NCBI GenBank assembly: GCA_045580325.1
Contig: JAZNNR010000001.1
Span: 1-34,313 of the forward strand
From: SIG672 sp045580325
GTDB lineage: Bacteria > Bacillota > Clostridia > Oscillospirales > CAG-272
Reading direction: 5' to 3'
Length of the DNA: 34,313 nt
Shown: positions 25,499 through 32,277 of the stretch, piece by piece
Numbering within the stretch: the stretch's first letter is position 1
Layout of the letters: every line of letters begins with the position of its first letter
The notes under the pieces: model-generated
The model's input: only the letters and a program-made list of their open reading frames with translations
Databases searched by the model: none
Told to the model about the DNA's origin: nothing
Program-made: the position numbers and the translations under genes

Positions 25499-25527
25499 AT
25501 TATAGCACCCATATCTGCCCGTGTCAA
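25499..25527 (-). promoter_or_regulatory. Promoter of the PHP phosphatase, perfect consensus
   Basis: Minus strand TTGACA (25522-25527), 17-base spacer, TATAAT (25499-25504); the start codon is about 45 bases downstream of the inferred transcription start. Confidence 0.9.
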
Positions 25528-25531
25528 TTAC

Positions 25532-25645
25532 TTGGAACCCCTTTTTGTAAAAAGGGGTTCCAAACCTCCCCAAAAACTTTGCTGAAAAGAAACACCTTGT
25601 TTGTATTTTGTTTCACTTCCCAAAAACTTTGCTGAAAGGGGAAAT
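25532..25645. repeat. Hairpin-rich intergenic repeat, family 2 copy
   Basis: It contains the perfect dyad TTGGAACCCCTTTTT...AAAAAGGGGTTCCAA (25532-25563), which also occurs at 18015-18046, then CCTCCCCAAAAACTTTGCTGAAAAG and a second partial copy of CCCAAAAACTTTGCTGAAA. Confidence 0.8.
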
Positions 25646-25658
25646 AAGTGTTTCTGTT

Positions 25659-25974
25659 GTAGGGGAGGCGTTTCGCCTCCCGTTTATTTATTCAACGTCG
25701 TTTATTCGGGAGGAGCAATCGACAATTTTCGCCAATTTTGCCCCGCCCTACGAGAGATCGATGCATTACCGAAAAGAAGAAACTATATCTCAGCCGTAGG
25801 GGTCGGCGCCTCGACGACCCGTTTCCCTGACAAATGTGTCCGTAGGGACCGGCGTCCTCGACAGTCCGTTTTTTCGTCATACACAAATATATAAACGGCG
25901 GGAGCAAGCCCCCGCCCTACGAGTATATTTTTGTGCGTCGGGGATTACGGACTGTCGAGGACGCCAGTCCCTAC
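25659..25974. repeat. Composite island of GTAGGG...CCCTAC elements
   Basis: Several elements are joined or nested: 25659-25751 (GTAGGGGAGG to CGCCCTAC), and 25796-25974 with inner starts at 25796 and 25842 and ends at 25920 and 25974. CGGACTGTCGAGGACGCC near 25948 is the complement of GGCGTCCTCGACAGTCCG at 25851. The 565-bp gap between the PHP and SLOG genes holds no credible gene. Confidence 0.78.
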
Positions 25975-26014
25975 AATTGAAATTATATTTCACTTTCCGT
26001 ATGTTCGCGCCGCA

Positions 26015-26344
26015 CTAAATCTCTATAACCCTACACCTTTTCCCTATCTTTTCGCAATATTTTATCACCGAAAGCGTACCGCGCGATTTTCCGTCCCAAA
26101 ATGCCAAGACCTCGTCGGCGTATTCCACTATCTGTTTGTTTCTCACTATCGGCGCACCTCTGCCGTACCTTGCGTAGTCGGGCAAAAACTCGGTCAGAGC
26201 TATTCCCTTTTCCCTTGCATACTGCGCCGCAAGCGTATCTATTCCCTTCGCGCCGCCCGATACTATTTCACTCACTCCGCTCGGAATGTGGTCTCCTATA
26301 TTTTCTACGTTCAGATTTCTTGAACCTATGATTGCAAGCTTCAT
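26015..26344 (-). CDS. SLOG-fold protein (DprA/YspA-like nucleotide-binding domain)
   Basis: The product has 109 residues from ATG 26344, preceded by AAGGAG at six bases; the longer frame to 26374 lies in the regulatory region. It is a single SLOG/Rossmann-like domain: IIGSRN near residue 5, VSGGAKGID near 35, and RNKQIVEYADEVLAFWDGKSRGT near 70-90, which matches the nucleotide-ligand pocket seen in SLOG and lysine-decarboxylase-like families. SLOG proteins sense or process nucleotide-derived ligands; this one has no effector fused to it, so the function is unknown. It is divergent from a ribbon-helix-helix gene, with inverted repeats between. Confidence 0.8.
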   Translation of the reverse strand: MKLAIIGSRNLNVENIGDHIPSGVSEIVSGGAKGIDTLAAQYAREKGIALTEFLPDYARYGRGAPIVRNKQIVEYADEVLAFWDGKSRGTLSVIKYCEKIGKRCRVIEI

Positions 26345-26356
26345 AACTTTCTCCTT

Positions 26357-26435
26357 TAGATGTATTTTGAACATATTTTACATCTATATCCAACAAAAAG
26401 GTAAAAAACAGATGTAGAATAAACGCAAAATATGT
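26357..26435. promoter_or_regulatory. Inverted repeats in the SLOG/RHH divergent region
   Basis: TAGATGTA (26357-26364) and TACATCTA (26379-26386) are inverted, and AGATGTA recurs at 26410-26416. ACATATTTT (26371-26379) and AAAATATGT (26427-26435) form an outer inverted pair. Such half-sites suit a ribbon-helix-helix repressor, and one is encoded next door (inference). Confidence 0.55.
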
Positions 26436-26451
26436 CGAAAGTAGGTGTATT

Positions 26452-26622
26452 ATGGCTACAAAGAGTTTATCCATCAGAATTGATGAAGAAATGCTTGACA
26501 AACTGCACGTGGTCGCAGATTATGATGGCAGAAGCGCGAATGGTCAGATACTTATACTTATTCGTGATTGTATCGAGGAGTACGAAAAAAAGCACGGCGA
26601 AATAAAAACGGGCAAAAGGTAA
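26452..26622 (+). CDS. Arc-type ribbon-helix-helix protein
   Basis: The product has 56 residues, with TAGGTG before the ATG. The sequence begins MATKSLSIRIDEEMLDKLHV, a typical RHH beta strand (KSLSIRI) and first helix, followed by DGRSANGQILILIRDCIEEY, the turn and second helix. RHH proteins of this size bind DNA as dimers through the strand and often repress their own operon or serve as antitoxins. No toxin-like gene lies beside it on the same strand; the divergent neighbour is the SLOG gene. A terminator follows at 26680-26707. Confidence 0.82.
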   Translation: MATKSLSIRIDEEMLDKLHVVADYDGRSANGQILILIRDCIEEYEKKHGEIKTGKR

Positions 26623-26679
26623 GGTTTAAAAGGCTTTTGCATTACCCAGTTATTATTAACAAAAAATTCGAAACCGCAA

Positions 26680-26707
26680 AACCGCAGATTGATTTCCTGC
26701 GGTTTTT
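26680..26707 (+). terminator. Rho-independent terminator after the RHH gene
   Basis: AACCGCAG and CTGCGGTT form the stem around a 9-base loop, followed by TTTTTG-type T-rich sequence. The -35 box of the next promoter overlaps its loop. Confidence 0.75.
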
Positions 26708-26717
26708 GTGATATAAT
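26689..26717 (+). promoter_or_regulatory. Promoter candidate for the DUF559 gene
   Basis: TTGATT (26689-26694), 17-base spacer, TATAAT (26712-26717). It lies outside the inverted-repeat cassette, so the cassette may be transcribed from the host side. Confidence 0.6.
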
Positions 26718-26779
26718 ATTGGATGCGACTTGCCCGCGCGCGTTTTTAATACTTGATACAAAGACAGATCGAATAAAGC

Positions 26780-26825
26780 GCCTTCTCCTGCGGGAGAAGG
26801 GGGACCGCCGTGGCGGTGGATGAGG
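26780..26825 (+). repeat. Left inverted repeat of the DUF559 cassette
   Basis: Forty-six bases starting GCCTTCTCCTGCGGGAGAAG and ending GGATGAGG. It is an imperfect inverted copy of 27207-27253 and itself contains the hairpin CTTCTCCTGCGGGAGAAG. Its end supplies the GAGGAG ribosome binding site of the nuclease gene. Confidence 0.8.
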
Positions 26826-26831
26826 AGTCAA

Positions 26832-27206
26832 ATGATACCATATAATAAAAAGCTTGTTCCTAATGCAAAAGACTTGCGTAAAAATATGACACCCGAAGAA
26901 AAACATTTGTGGTATGATTTTTTAAAAAGATTGCCGCTTAATGTTAGGCGTCAACATAATATCGAAAATTATATCGTTGATTTTTACATAGCAGAAAAGA
27001 AAATCGTCATTGAGGTGGACGGAAGACAACATTTGTTGCCCGACGAAAAGAGCGCAGACAAGCAAAGAGATATTGCATTATCTAAGTGGAATATTCGCGT
27101 TTTAAGATATTCAAACGATAGCATACGAAACAACTTCAACGCAGTTGTTATGGACATATTAAAAAATCTGAATTTGGATGTTACAGACTTAAAACCTCTG
27201 AAATAA
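26832..27206 (+). CDS. DUF559 domain protein (Vsr/restriction-endonuclease-like fold)
   Basis: The product has 124 residues from ATG 26832, four bases after GAGGAG; an earlier in-frame ATG at 26820 lies in the flanking repeat. The sequence follows DUF559: NAKDLRKNMTPEEKHLW, then FLKRLPLNVRRQHNIENYIVDFY-type core with YIVDFYIAEKKIVIEVDGRQH, then RDIALSKWNIRVLRYSNDSI. The D, E and Q/H residues in VDFY and EVDGRQH match the PD-(D/E)XK-like metal site related to the Vsr mismatch endonuclease. Function of DUF559 proteins is not firmly known. The gene is AT-rich, fills the space between two inverted repeats, and so may be the cargo or mobiliser of a small element. Confidence 0.88.
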   Translation: MIPYNKKLVPNAKDLRKNMTPEEKHLWYDFLKRLPLNVRRQHNIENYIVDFYIAEKKIVIEVDGRQHLLPDEKSADKQRDIALSKWNIRVLRYSNDSIRNNFNAVVMDILKNLNLDVTDLKPLK

Positions 27207-27253
27207 CACCTCATCCGTCGGCTTCGCCGACACCTTCTCCCGCTGGAGAAGGC
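27207..27253 (-). repeat. Right inverted repeat of the DUF559 cassette
   Basis: It begins CACCTCATCC directly after the stop codon and ends CTGGAGAAGGC. Its complement GCCTTCTCCAGCGGGAGAAG matches the left repeat except for one base in 20; the outer and inner ends match and the middle (GTCGGCTTCGCCGAC hairpin) does not. Confidence 0.8.
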
Positions 27254-27362
27254 TTAACACAAACCGTTTGTTGCTCTGCGGAATTTTTTGTTTTGTGATT
27301 TTTCCGGCAAAAACACCCCCTATGCAAACCTTTCTTTTGTTCTCTATATTTCCAAAAATCTG

Positions 27363-27391
27363 TTGATTTTCTCAGAAAAATGTTGTATAAT
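27363..27391 (+). promoter_or_regulatory. Promoter of mgsA
   Basis: TTGATT (27363-27368), 17-base spacer, TATAAT (27386-27391), about 37 bases upstream of the inferred leader start codon region at 27435. Confidence 0.8.
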
Positions 27392-27434
27392 GGTGTAAAC
27401 AAAAATATTTACACATAAATACGGAGAAATCACA

Positions 27435-27902
27435 ATGAACGAAAACATAAATCTAACTATGGAAGGTCAAAAAAACATCGCGCTTATTGCTCACGATAAC
27501 AAAAAGCACGACCTTATCGATTGGTGCAAGAAAAACAAGGAGATCCTCGAGCATCACTTCCTCTGCGGAACGGGAACTACCGCAAAAATGGTCGCAGAGC
27601 ACACGGGACTTCCCGTGCGCGGCTACAACAGCGGTCCGCTCGGCGGAGATCAGCAGATCGGTGCTCGCATCGTTGACGGAAAAATTGATATTGTAATTTT
27701 CTTTTCCGATCCGCTTACCGCACAGCCGCACGATCCCGACGTAAAGGCGCTCCTTCGTATCGCGCAGGTCTACGATATTCCGATTGCAAATAACCGCGCC
27801 ACTGCGGACTTTATAATCACAAGTCCGTATATGGACGCCGAGTACTCGCACGACCTTCCCGACTTCCGCCGCGCCGTTCACGAGCGAGCAAAAAGTCTTT
27901 AA
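27435..27902 (+). CDS. mgsA: Methylglyoxal synthase
   Basis: The product has 155 residues, close to E. coli MgsA (152). It converts dihydroxyacetone phosphate to methylglyoxal and phosphate, a glycolytic overflow route that relieves phosphate limitation and sugar phosphate stress. The family pattern is complete: IALIAHDNKKHDLI, CGTGTTAKMVAEHTGL, SGPLGGDQQIGARI, VIFFSDPLTAQPHDPDVKAL and IANNRATADFII, with the catalytic Asp in the GGDQQIG/FFSDP region. CGGAG lies eight bases before the ATG. It is a single-gene unit with hairpin terminators behind it. Confidence 0.97.
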   Translation: MNENINLTMEGQKNIALIAHDNKKHDLIDWCKKNKEILEHHFLCGTGTTAKMVAEHTGLPVRGYNSGPLGGDQQIGARIVDGKIDIVIFFSDPLTAQPHDPDVKALLRIAQVYDIPIANNRATADFIITSPYMDAEYSHDLPDFRRAVHERAKSL

Positions 27903-27904
27903 GG

Positions 27905-27959
27905 CTTAGGGCTCTGCCCTAAGAACCCGCCAAAACCCTTTTTGTAAAAAGGGTTTTGG
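27905..27959 (+). terminator. Tandem hairpins after mgsA, family 2 repeat
   Basis: CTTAGGGCTCTGCCCTAAG (27905-27923) is followed by CCAAAACCCTTTTT...AAAAAGGGTTTTGG (27930-27959). Both are perfect or near-perfect dyads a few bases after the stop codon. Confidence 0.7.
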
Positions 27960-27990
27960 ATTCCCAAAAACTTTGCCGGAACCTAACAAC

Positions 27991-28098
27991 ACTCTTTTTA
28001 GAAAAGTTTTGGTCGAGCTTTTTTAAAAGCTCGCAGGGTTTCTCAAGGGACGGGGTCCCTTGAGTCGCGCGTGCCTCGATGCGCGAAACCTCTTTTTA
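27991..28098 (-). repeat. Long dispersed repeat, copy B (inverted relative to copy A)
   Basis: It reads GAAAAGTTTTGGTCGAG, then CAGGGTTTCTCAAGGGAC, then GAGTCGCGCGTGCCTC, the reverse complement of 9350-9455 with scattered mismatches. Confidence 0.8.
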
Positions 28099-28116
28099 TC
28101 TCTTAACAAACAAAAA

Positions 28117-28144
28117 ACTACCGAGCCTTCAAAGCTTCGGTAGT
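28117..28144. terminator. Bidirectional terminator between mgsA and the AlbA_2 gene
   Basis: ACTACCGA and TCGGTAGT form the stem, with AAAAAA on the left and TTTTATTTTT on the right, so it can act on both converging transcripts. Confidence 0.82.
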
Positions 28145-28173
28145 TTTATTTTTACGTATTTATGCGATAGAGT

Positions 28174-29586
28174 TCAGGCCTTCAGCTTATAGACCGTTTT
28201 TCTTTTTTCGCCCTCGGCCACGAGCAAATTCGCCTCGACCATTTCGTCAAGGATCTCTTTTGCTCTTGCAGGTGCGAGTCCGAGAAGCCCGGCGATCTCT
28301 CTGCGGTTTGCCGAAATATTTTCGGTAAGATAGGAAATTATCGCCTGTTTGTGCGCCGCCGACTTTTCCGCCGCCCTTTTGCCGCGCTTTTTGCCGCGCT
28401 TTTTGCCGACCGCAAGCAACAGGGTTATCCTGTCGGGATCAAAGCTCTCGCTGATCACAGGCGCAGACCAGCCCGCTTTTTTCCAAACGCTGAAAATATT
28501 CGGAATACCGCTTCCCGTGTTAGAGCCCACGTCGATAAGATTGAACATCTTTACAAGCGCGCTGTTACGCGGGTCGGAAATACCGCCGCCCTTTGCCGCC
28601 TCGACGTCGATTCGAAATCCTCCGGGGTTTGAAAGGGTGATAATATCCTTCTTTTTTATGATAACAATACCGTTTTTGCCGTAATAATCGGCATTTATCA
28701 GAGCGTTGATAAGCGCTTCCCTAATCGCCTTATGCACTTCGCTATCCATTTCGGGCGACGCCTTAATATCTCGCACGATCTTGTCGCAAACATCGAAATA
28801 GAAATCGAAAACGTTTCCGGGGTAGGCGTCGGGCGAGGACACAGCACTCTCGTCAAAGTTGAGAATTTCCTCGTAAGTAAGGGAATATTCGGGAAATTCT
28901 TTTGCAATTTCCTGCTCATATCCGAACATCAAAAGTCCTGCGACGGTGGGGTGCATTTTTCCGTCGTCCGCTCTTCCGAGCGCGCCGAGATTATAAAGGA
29001 ACTCTGCACAGTCAAGCTCGTGCCAAGGGTGCTCGGGGCGGCAGCTTTTCATACGCTCGCGGTAACGCTTGACGCTGCCCCGGTTAATCGCGTCGAGCTC
29101 GACGTTTTCAAGCAACGCCATATCCCGCGTCCCTGCCTGCGCGTCGCGCATCATCGCCTCGACCTCTTCCCTTGTGCATTTATAGTCGCCCTCGCCGCTG
29201 CGGCGATAGCTTCCCGAAAAGGGATTACCTTCGACGTAGACAGGCTTGTCGCTTCTCTGCGCGCGGGGAACGGTGATAGCAACGATATGTTTGCCGTCAA
29301 TAATTTCGATATTCACGTCGTTCTCTGACAAAATATTCACGCTGACTCTCTTGGGGTTATTCACAATTTCCCAAAATTCTTTTATAAGCCTTTGAGGGTC
29401 GGGCAGATCGACTACGTGAAAGGATTTGTCCCTATACTCCTCAACGCCGAGTAAAATGACACCGCCGAGAGTGTTGGCAAAGGCACAGTAGGTTTCCCAA
29501 ATGCTGTGCGGCAGACCGCCGAGCGCTTTTTTGGCTTCGATTCGGTTGTTTTCCTTGTATTTTTCTATATTTGCAAAGTCAATCAT
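28174..29586 (-). CDS. AlbA_2 (Schlafen-like) domain regulator with GHKL-type ATPase fold and C-terminal winged helix
   Basis: The product has 470 residues from ATG 29586, preceded by AAAGGAG at nine bases. The N-terminal AlbA_2 domain shows NNRIEAKKALGGLP and CAFANTLGGVILLGVEE (residues about 10-50). A middle part contains HPTVAGLLMFG. A HATPase_c_4-like region has IREALINALINADY and ITLSNPGGF. The last 70 residues form a winged helix (NRREIAGLLGLAPARAKEIL) after a basic stretch KKRGKKRGKR. Proteins of this architecture are annotated as putative transcriptional regulators; Schlafen-type AlbA domains can bind or cut nucleic acid in other proteins, but no catalytic claim is made here. The neighbours give no clear target. 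Confidence 0.85.
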   Translation of the reverse strand: MIDFANIEKYKENNRIEAKKALGGLPHSIWETYCAFANTLGGVILLGVEEYRDKSFHVVDLPDPQRLIKEFWEIVNNPKRVSVNILSENDVNIEIIDGKHIVAITVPRAQRSDKPVYVEGNPFSGSYRRSGEGDYKCTREEVEAMMRDAQAGTRDMALLENVELDAINRGSVKRYRERMKSCRPEHPWHELDCAEFLYNLGALGRADDGKMHPTVAGLLMFGYEQEIAKEFPEYSLTYEEILNFDESAVSSPDAYPGNVFDFYFDVCDKIVRDIKASPEMDSEVHKAIREALINALINADYYGKNGIVIIKKKDIITLSNPGGFRIDVEAAKGGGISDPRNSALVKMFNLIDVGSNTGSGIPNIFSVWKKAGWSAPVISESFDPDRITLLLAVGKKRGKKRGKRAAEKSAAHKQAIISYLTENISANRREIAGLLGLAPARAKEILDEMVEANLLVAEGEKRKTVYKLKA

Positions 29587-29663
29587 CGCTCGACACTCCT
29601 TTCGTGCATTTTGATCGGAAAAGATTTCCACAAATTTGGTATGTGATTTTTATATACGGCAAA

Positions 29664-30272
29664 TTACAGCTTTAAAAACTTAAAATACAGCAAATACGCA
29701 AGCTTTTTAAAATAACTGTAAGCAAAAAACAGCGATATGCCGCTTGTTATTAGGCAACTAAGCCAACCTTCGTTGCCTGTGAAGCACAAAACAGACATAT
29801 AAGTTAATATCGGTAAAAGCAAAAAAGTGATAATCAATTCTGTCAAAACCCATCTGAAAAAATACTTTTTCTCTTTGTTGTTCACAAAGAAAAGCTTTTC
29901 CTTGTTTGGAGAATTTTCGACGTGAAGCCCCTCGAGCGAAATCATCTTGAAAATCCCGGTCAAAAAACAGAACTCTATGTTTTTATCTGTAATCACGACC
30001 TCGGAGCAATCTTGCAGATCGACTACTGTTCTCATAGGTATAAAAGAGTGCATATAAAACCGTAATCCGTAACGGTTCCCAACAGTTCGCACCTCTTCAA
30101 AATCGTTTTCCGATTTCATCTGCTTTAGCGAAAATCTTTCAAATACAAATCTATGGTCGCCGTCTATCTCGTCTTCCTGAATCGTGATTTCAGCGCCTAC
30201 TACTATCTCTTTTGAAAAAGAGCTGTTACTTACAACAATCACATAGTCCGATTTGTTGACTATTTTCTTCAC
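29664..30272 (-). CDS. Membrane protein of unknown function with two C-terminal helices
   Basis: The product has 202 residues with a GTG start and AAAGGAG eight bases before it. The first 135 residues are soluble and beta-rich (SDYVIVVSN, EIVVGAEITIQED, VVDLQDCSEVVITDK) and end in NNKEKKYFFRW. Two hydrophobic segments follow, about residues 142-162 and 168-187, with a Cys-containing loop between. I do not recognise the family. It lies 77 bp upstream of the AlbA_2 regulator on the same strand. It is more AT-rich than the metabolic genes around it. A TATAAT sits about 15 bp before the ribosome binding site, but no -35 box was found. Confidence 0.72.
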   Translation of the reverse strand: MKKIVNKSDYVIVVSNSSFSKEIVVGAEITIQEDEIDGDHRFVFERFSLKQMKSENDFEEVRTVGNRYGLRFYMHSFIPMRTVVDLQDCSEVVITDKNIEFCFLTGIFKMISLEGLHVENSPNKEKLFFVNNKEKKYFFRWVLTELIITFLLLPILTYMSVLCFTGNEGWLSCLITSGISLFFAYSYFKKLAYLLYFKFLKL

Positions 30273-30314
30273 CGTTTCTTCTCCTTTTATATTATATCAA
30301 TATGCGTACTGATA

Positions 30315-31295
30315 TTACCTCTCAAACGGATACACTACTCCGATCTGTCCTCTTACCGTATCCATGATCTCCGTAATTCTTATGCTTTCGGACATCGGCA
30401 TCACGTCGCTCTGCGTTTTGCCGCTTCTTATACATCTGCACACTTCCTCGATCTCTTCTTCAAATCCGCCGCCGATGCTCGGCTTTTTGATGTGCCTTTC
30501 CTCGCCGTCCACGCAGACGAAAAGCTCGGTCGCGCCAAAGAAATCGGGAACTCTGATATGCCCTTTCGTGCCGTAAACGTAAGCCTCGATCGGCTTTTTC
30601 ACGTTCACCGAAGCCGAAACCGTGGCAATCACACCGTTTTTATATCTCATCAGAACGTCGGTCAGATAGTCAACTCCGCTTTGAACATTTGAAATCGCCC
30701 TTATCTCCTCGGGCTCTGTTCCCAAAAACATCGCGGCAAAATTCAGACCGTAAACTCCGACGTCAAGAAGCGCACCGCCGCCAAGCTCGGGAGTGTATAA
30801 TCTCGAGTTCGGAGCGGGCGGACAAGAAAAGCAGAACTCCGCCTTGAGCGCGCGAATTTCGCCGATCTCACCGCTCCTTACAATTCTCTGTGCCTCGTGT
30901 ATTGCAGGCAAAAATCTCGTCCATAGTGCTTCCATCAAAAAGACATTATTTTCTTTCGCGCACTCGGTGATAGCTCTCGCCTCTTTGGCGTTTATGCAGA
31001 TCGGTTTTTCGCACAAAACGTGCTTGCCCGCTTTGAGAAAAAGCTCGGTATAAGGCGCGTGAAAAGCGTTCAGCGTCGCAATATAGACGGCATCAATAAG
31101 ATCCGATTTTGCCATCTCCTCATATCCCTCAAAAGTGTTTGCAATACCGTGCACGTCGGCAAACTCTTTTGCTCTGTCCATCGAGCGCGAAGCAACAGCC
31201 GCGACTTCTGCACCCTCAACATTTTTAACGGCGGCGGCGAATTTATGAGCGATTCCTCCCGCGCCGACAATACCCCATCTGATCTTCTCTTTCAT
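30315..31295 (-). CDS. Gfo/Idh/MocA family oxidoreductase
   Basis: The product has 326 residues from ATG 31295; AGAAAGG lies 12 bases upstream. The N-terminal Rossmann fold begins RWGIVGAGGIAHKFA, and CEKPICI carries the family Lys that takes part in catalysis (near residue 94). The C-terminal half has ELGGGALLDVGVYGLNFA with the Gly-rich and Asp/His-region pattern of dimeric sugar or inositol dehydrogenases. Typical substrates are cyclitols, sugars or dihydrodiols with NAD(P). Exact substrate cannot be told. The gene has its own promoter but sits beside GH43 and CBM9-like genes, in keeping with sugar metabolism. Confidence 0.92.
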   Translation of the reverse strand: MKEKIRWGIVGAGGIAHKFAAAVKNVEGAEVAAVASRSMDRAKEFADVHGIANTFEGYEEMAKSDLIDAVYIATLNAFHAPYTELFLKAGKHVLCEKPICINAKEARAITECAKENNVFLMEALWTRFLPAIHEAQRIVRSGEIGEIRALKAEFCFSCPPAPNSRLYTPELGGGALLDVGVYGLNFAAMFLGTEPEEIRAISNVQSGVDYLTDVLMRYKNGVIATVSASVNVKKPIEAYVYGTKGHIRVPDFFGATELFVCVDGEERHIKKPSIGGGFEEEIEEVCRCIRSGKTQSDVMPMSESIRITEIMDTVRGQIGVVYPFER

Positions 31296-31334
31296 TTTTA
31301 AAATCAACCTTTCTGAAATACTGTTTACACCTTG

Positions 31335-31363
31335 ATTATACAGGAAAAATTCAGATTAGTCAA
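31335..31363 (-). promoter_or_regulatory. Promoter of the Gfo/Idh/MocA gene
   Basis: Minus strand TTGACT (31358-31363), 17-base spacer, TATAAT (31335-31340). Confidence 0.85.
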
Positions 31364-31392
31364 CCGTTTTTTCTGCTACTATCCTCAAGTAG

Positions 31393-31426
31393 AAAATCTC
31401 CCACTGCAAGACACAGCGGGAGATTT
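31393..31426 (-). terminator. Terminator after the CBM9-like lipoprotein gene
   Basis: On the minus strand AAATCTCCCGCTG and CAGTGGGAGATTT pair around a short loop and are followed by TCTACTT; the stem has one mismatch. Confidence 0.75.
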
Positions 31427-31453
31427 CGTTATTTTTATAATTTTTTAAAGCCT

Positions 31454-32260
31454 TTATTTTTTTGCAGTGATCCAAGCTTTCGGGTTATTATAGCTCGTAC
31501 CGCTTATAAAGCTGTTTCCAAGTCTTGTATCGGAAAAGCCCTTATCCTGAACGAAAGCGGCAGTATATTTTACTTCCTGCACGTTTTTCCCTATCAGCGA
31601 TTTTGAAACGGCTATCTCAACAACGTAGCCCTTATTCTTTTTTGTCGAATATGCGCTGTCATTTGGATCGTTGCAAACCCTGCCGTTAACCTTAACAGCC
31701 ACCGCATACACACCCTCTTCGGTAGATAATCTCCAGTCGTTTTTATCCCCGTTTGACACGTATATCTGTGCGTTTGCCGCGCCGCTTCCCTCTTTTCCTG
31801 TGGGATTAACGCGTATCGAGTAGCAGCCCTTACCCATTTGGGTGTTACTTCCGTTTGTGAAATAGATCTCCACGCAGGTGCTCAGAGCCTGTTCGCCGTG
31901 AGAATTATAATAAAGATTTTTATCCTTAACGTCGAAGGCGAAATATATGTTTTTCTCTCCGACGTAGGTATATACCTCGGCACTTCTGGCACCGTAAACG
32001 TTAGTGTTTATCTTCTCGTTTGTCGTCTGATCCTTAGTAACTCCCCTCAGCTTCATAGGTGTATTTACCGTCCAGACCTTCTCGTCAAGCACACCGTCAA
32101 GAGTAATACCCTCATCAAGCTCGATTTCTTGTGCTTTTGGCGCGCCTGTGAAGCCCTCGTACGGCGCAAAAGCAAGATCCTTCACATCGGGTTTATTGCC
32201 GCAAGCAGTAAGGGTAACAAGGAGTATCGCAAAAAGGGCGCAAATAATTTTCCTTTTCAT
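31454..32260 (-). CDS. Lipoprotein with CBM9-like carbohydrate-binding domain
   Basis: The product has 268 residues. A signal peptide ends in lipobox LTAC (Cys20), so it is attached to the outside of the membrane. Residues about 45-265 resemble carbohydrate-binding module family 9: ITLDGVLDEKVWT at the start, IYFAFDVKDKNLY in the core, CVEIYF, and GYVVEIAVSKSLIG near the end. CBM9 modules bind sugar ends of xylan or cellulose. AAAGGGG precedes the ATG. It starts 17 bp after the GH43 gene, so the two form an operon and probably act together at the cell surface. Confidence 0.83.
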   Translation of the reverse strand: MKRKIICALFAILLVTLTACGNKPDVKDLAFAPYEGFTGAPKAQEIELDEGITLDGVLDEKVWTVNTPMKLRGVTKDQTTNEKINTNVYGARSAEVYTYVGEKNIYFAFDVKDKNLYYNSHGEQALSTCVEIYFTNGSNTQMGKGCYSIRVNPTGKEGSGAANAQIYVSNGDKNDWRLSTEEGVYAVAVKVNGRVCNDPNDSAYSTKKNKGYVVEIAVSKSLIGKNVQEVKYTAAFVQDKGFSDTRLGNSFISGTSYNNPKAWITAKK

Positions 32261-32277
32261 TTTGTTTTCCCCTTTCT

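Noticed and set aside
26452..27206. Toxin-antitoxin operon made of the RHH gene and the DUF559 gene
   Set aside because: A terminator at 26680 and an inverted repeat separate them, and the DUF559 gene has its own promoter candidate.
28375..28410. Short tandem repeat in the AlbA_2 regulator as a possible frameshift or phase-variation site
   Set aside because: The unit CCGCGCTTTTTG is a multiple of three and encodes the basic KKRG stretch; copy change would not alter the frame, and no broken reading frame is seen.
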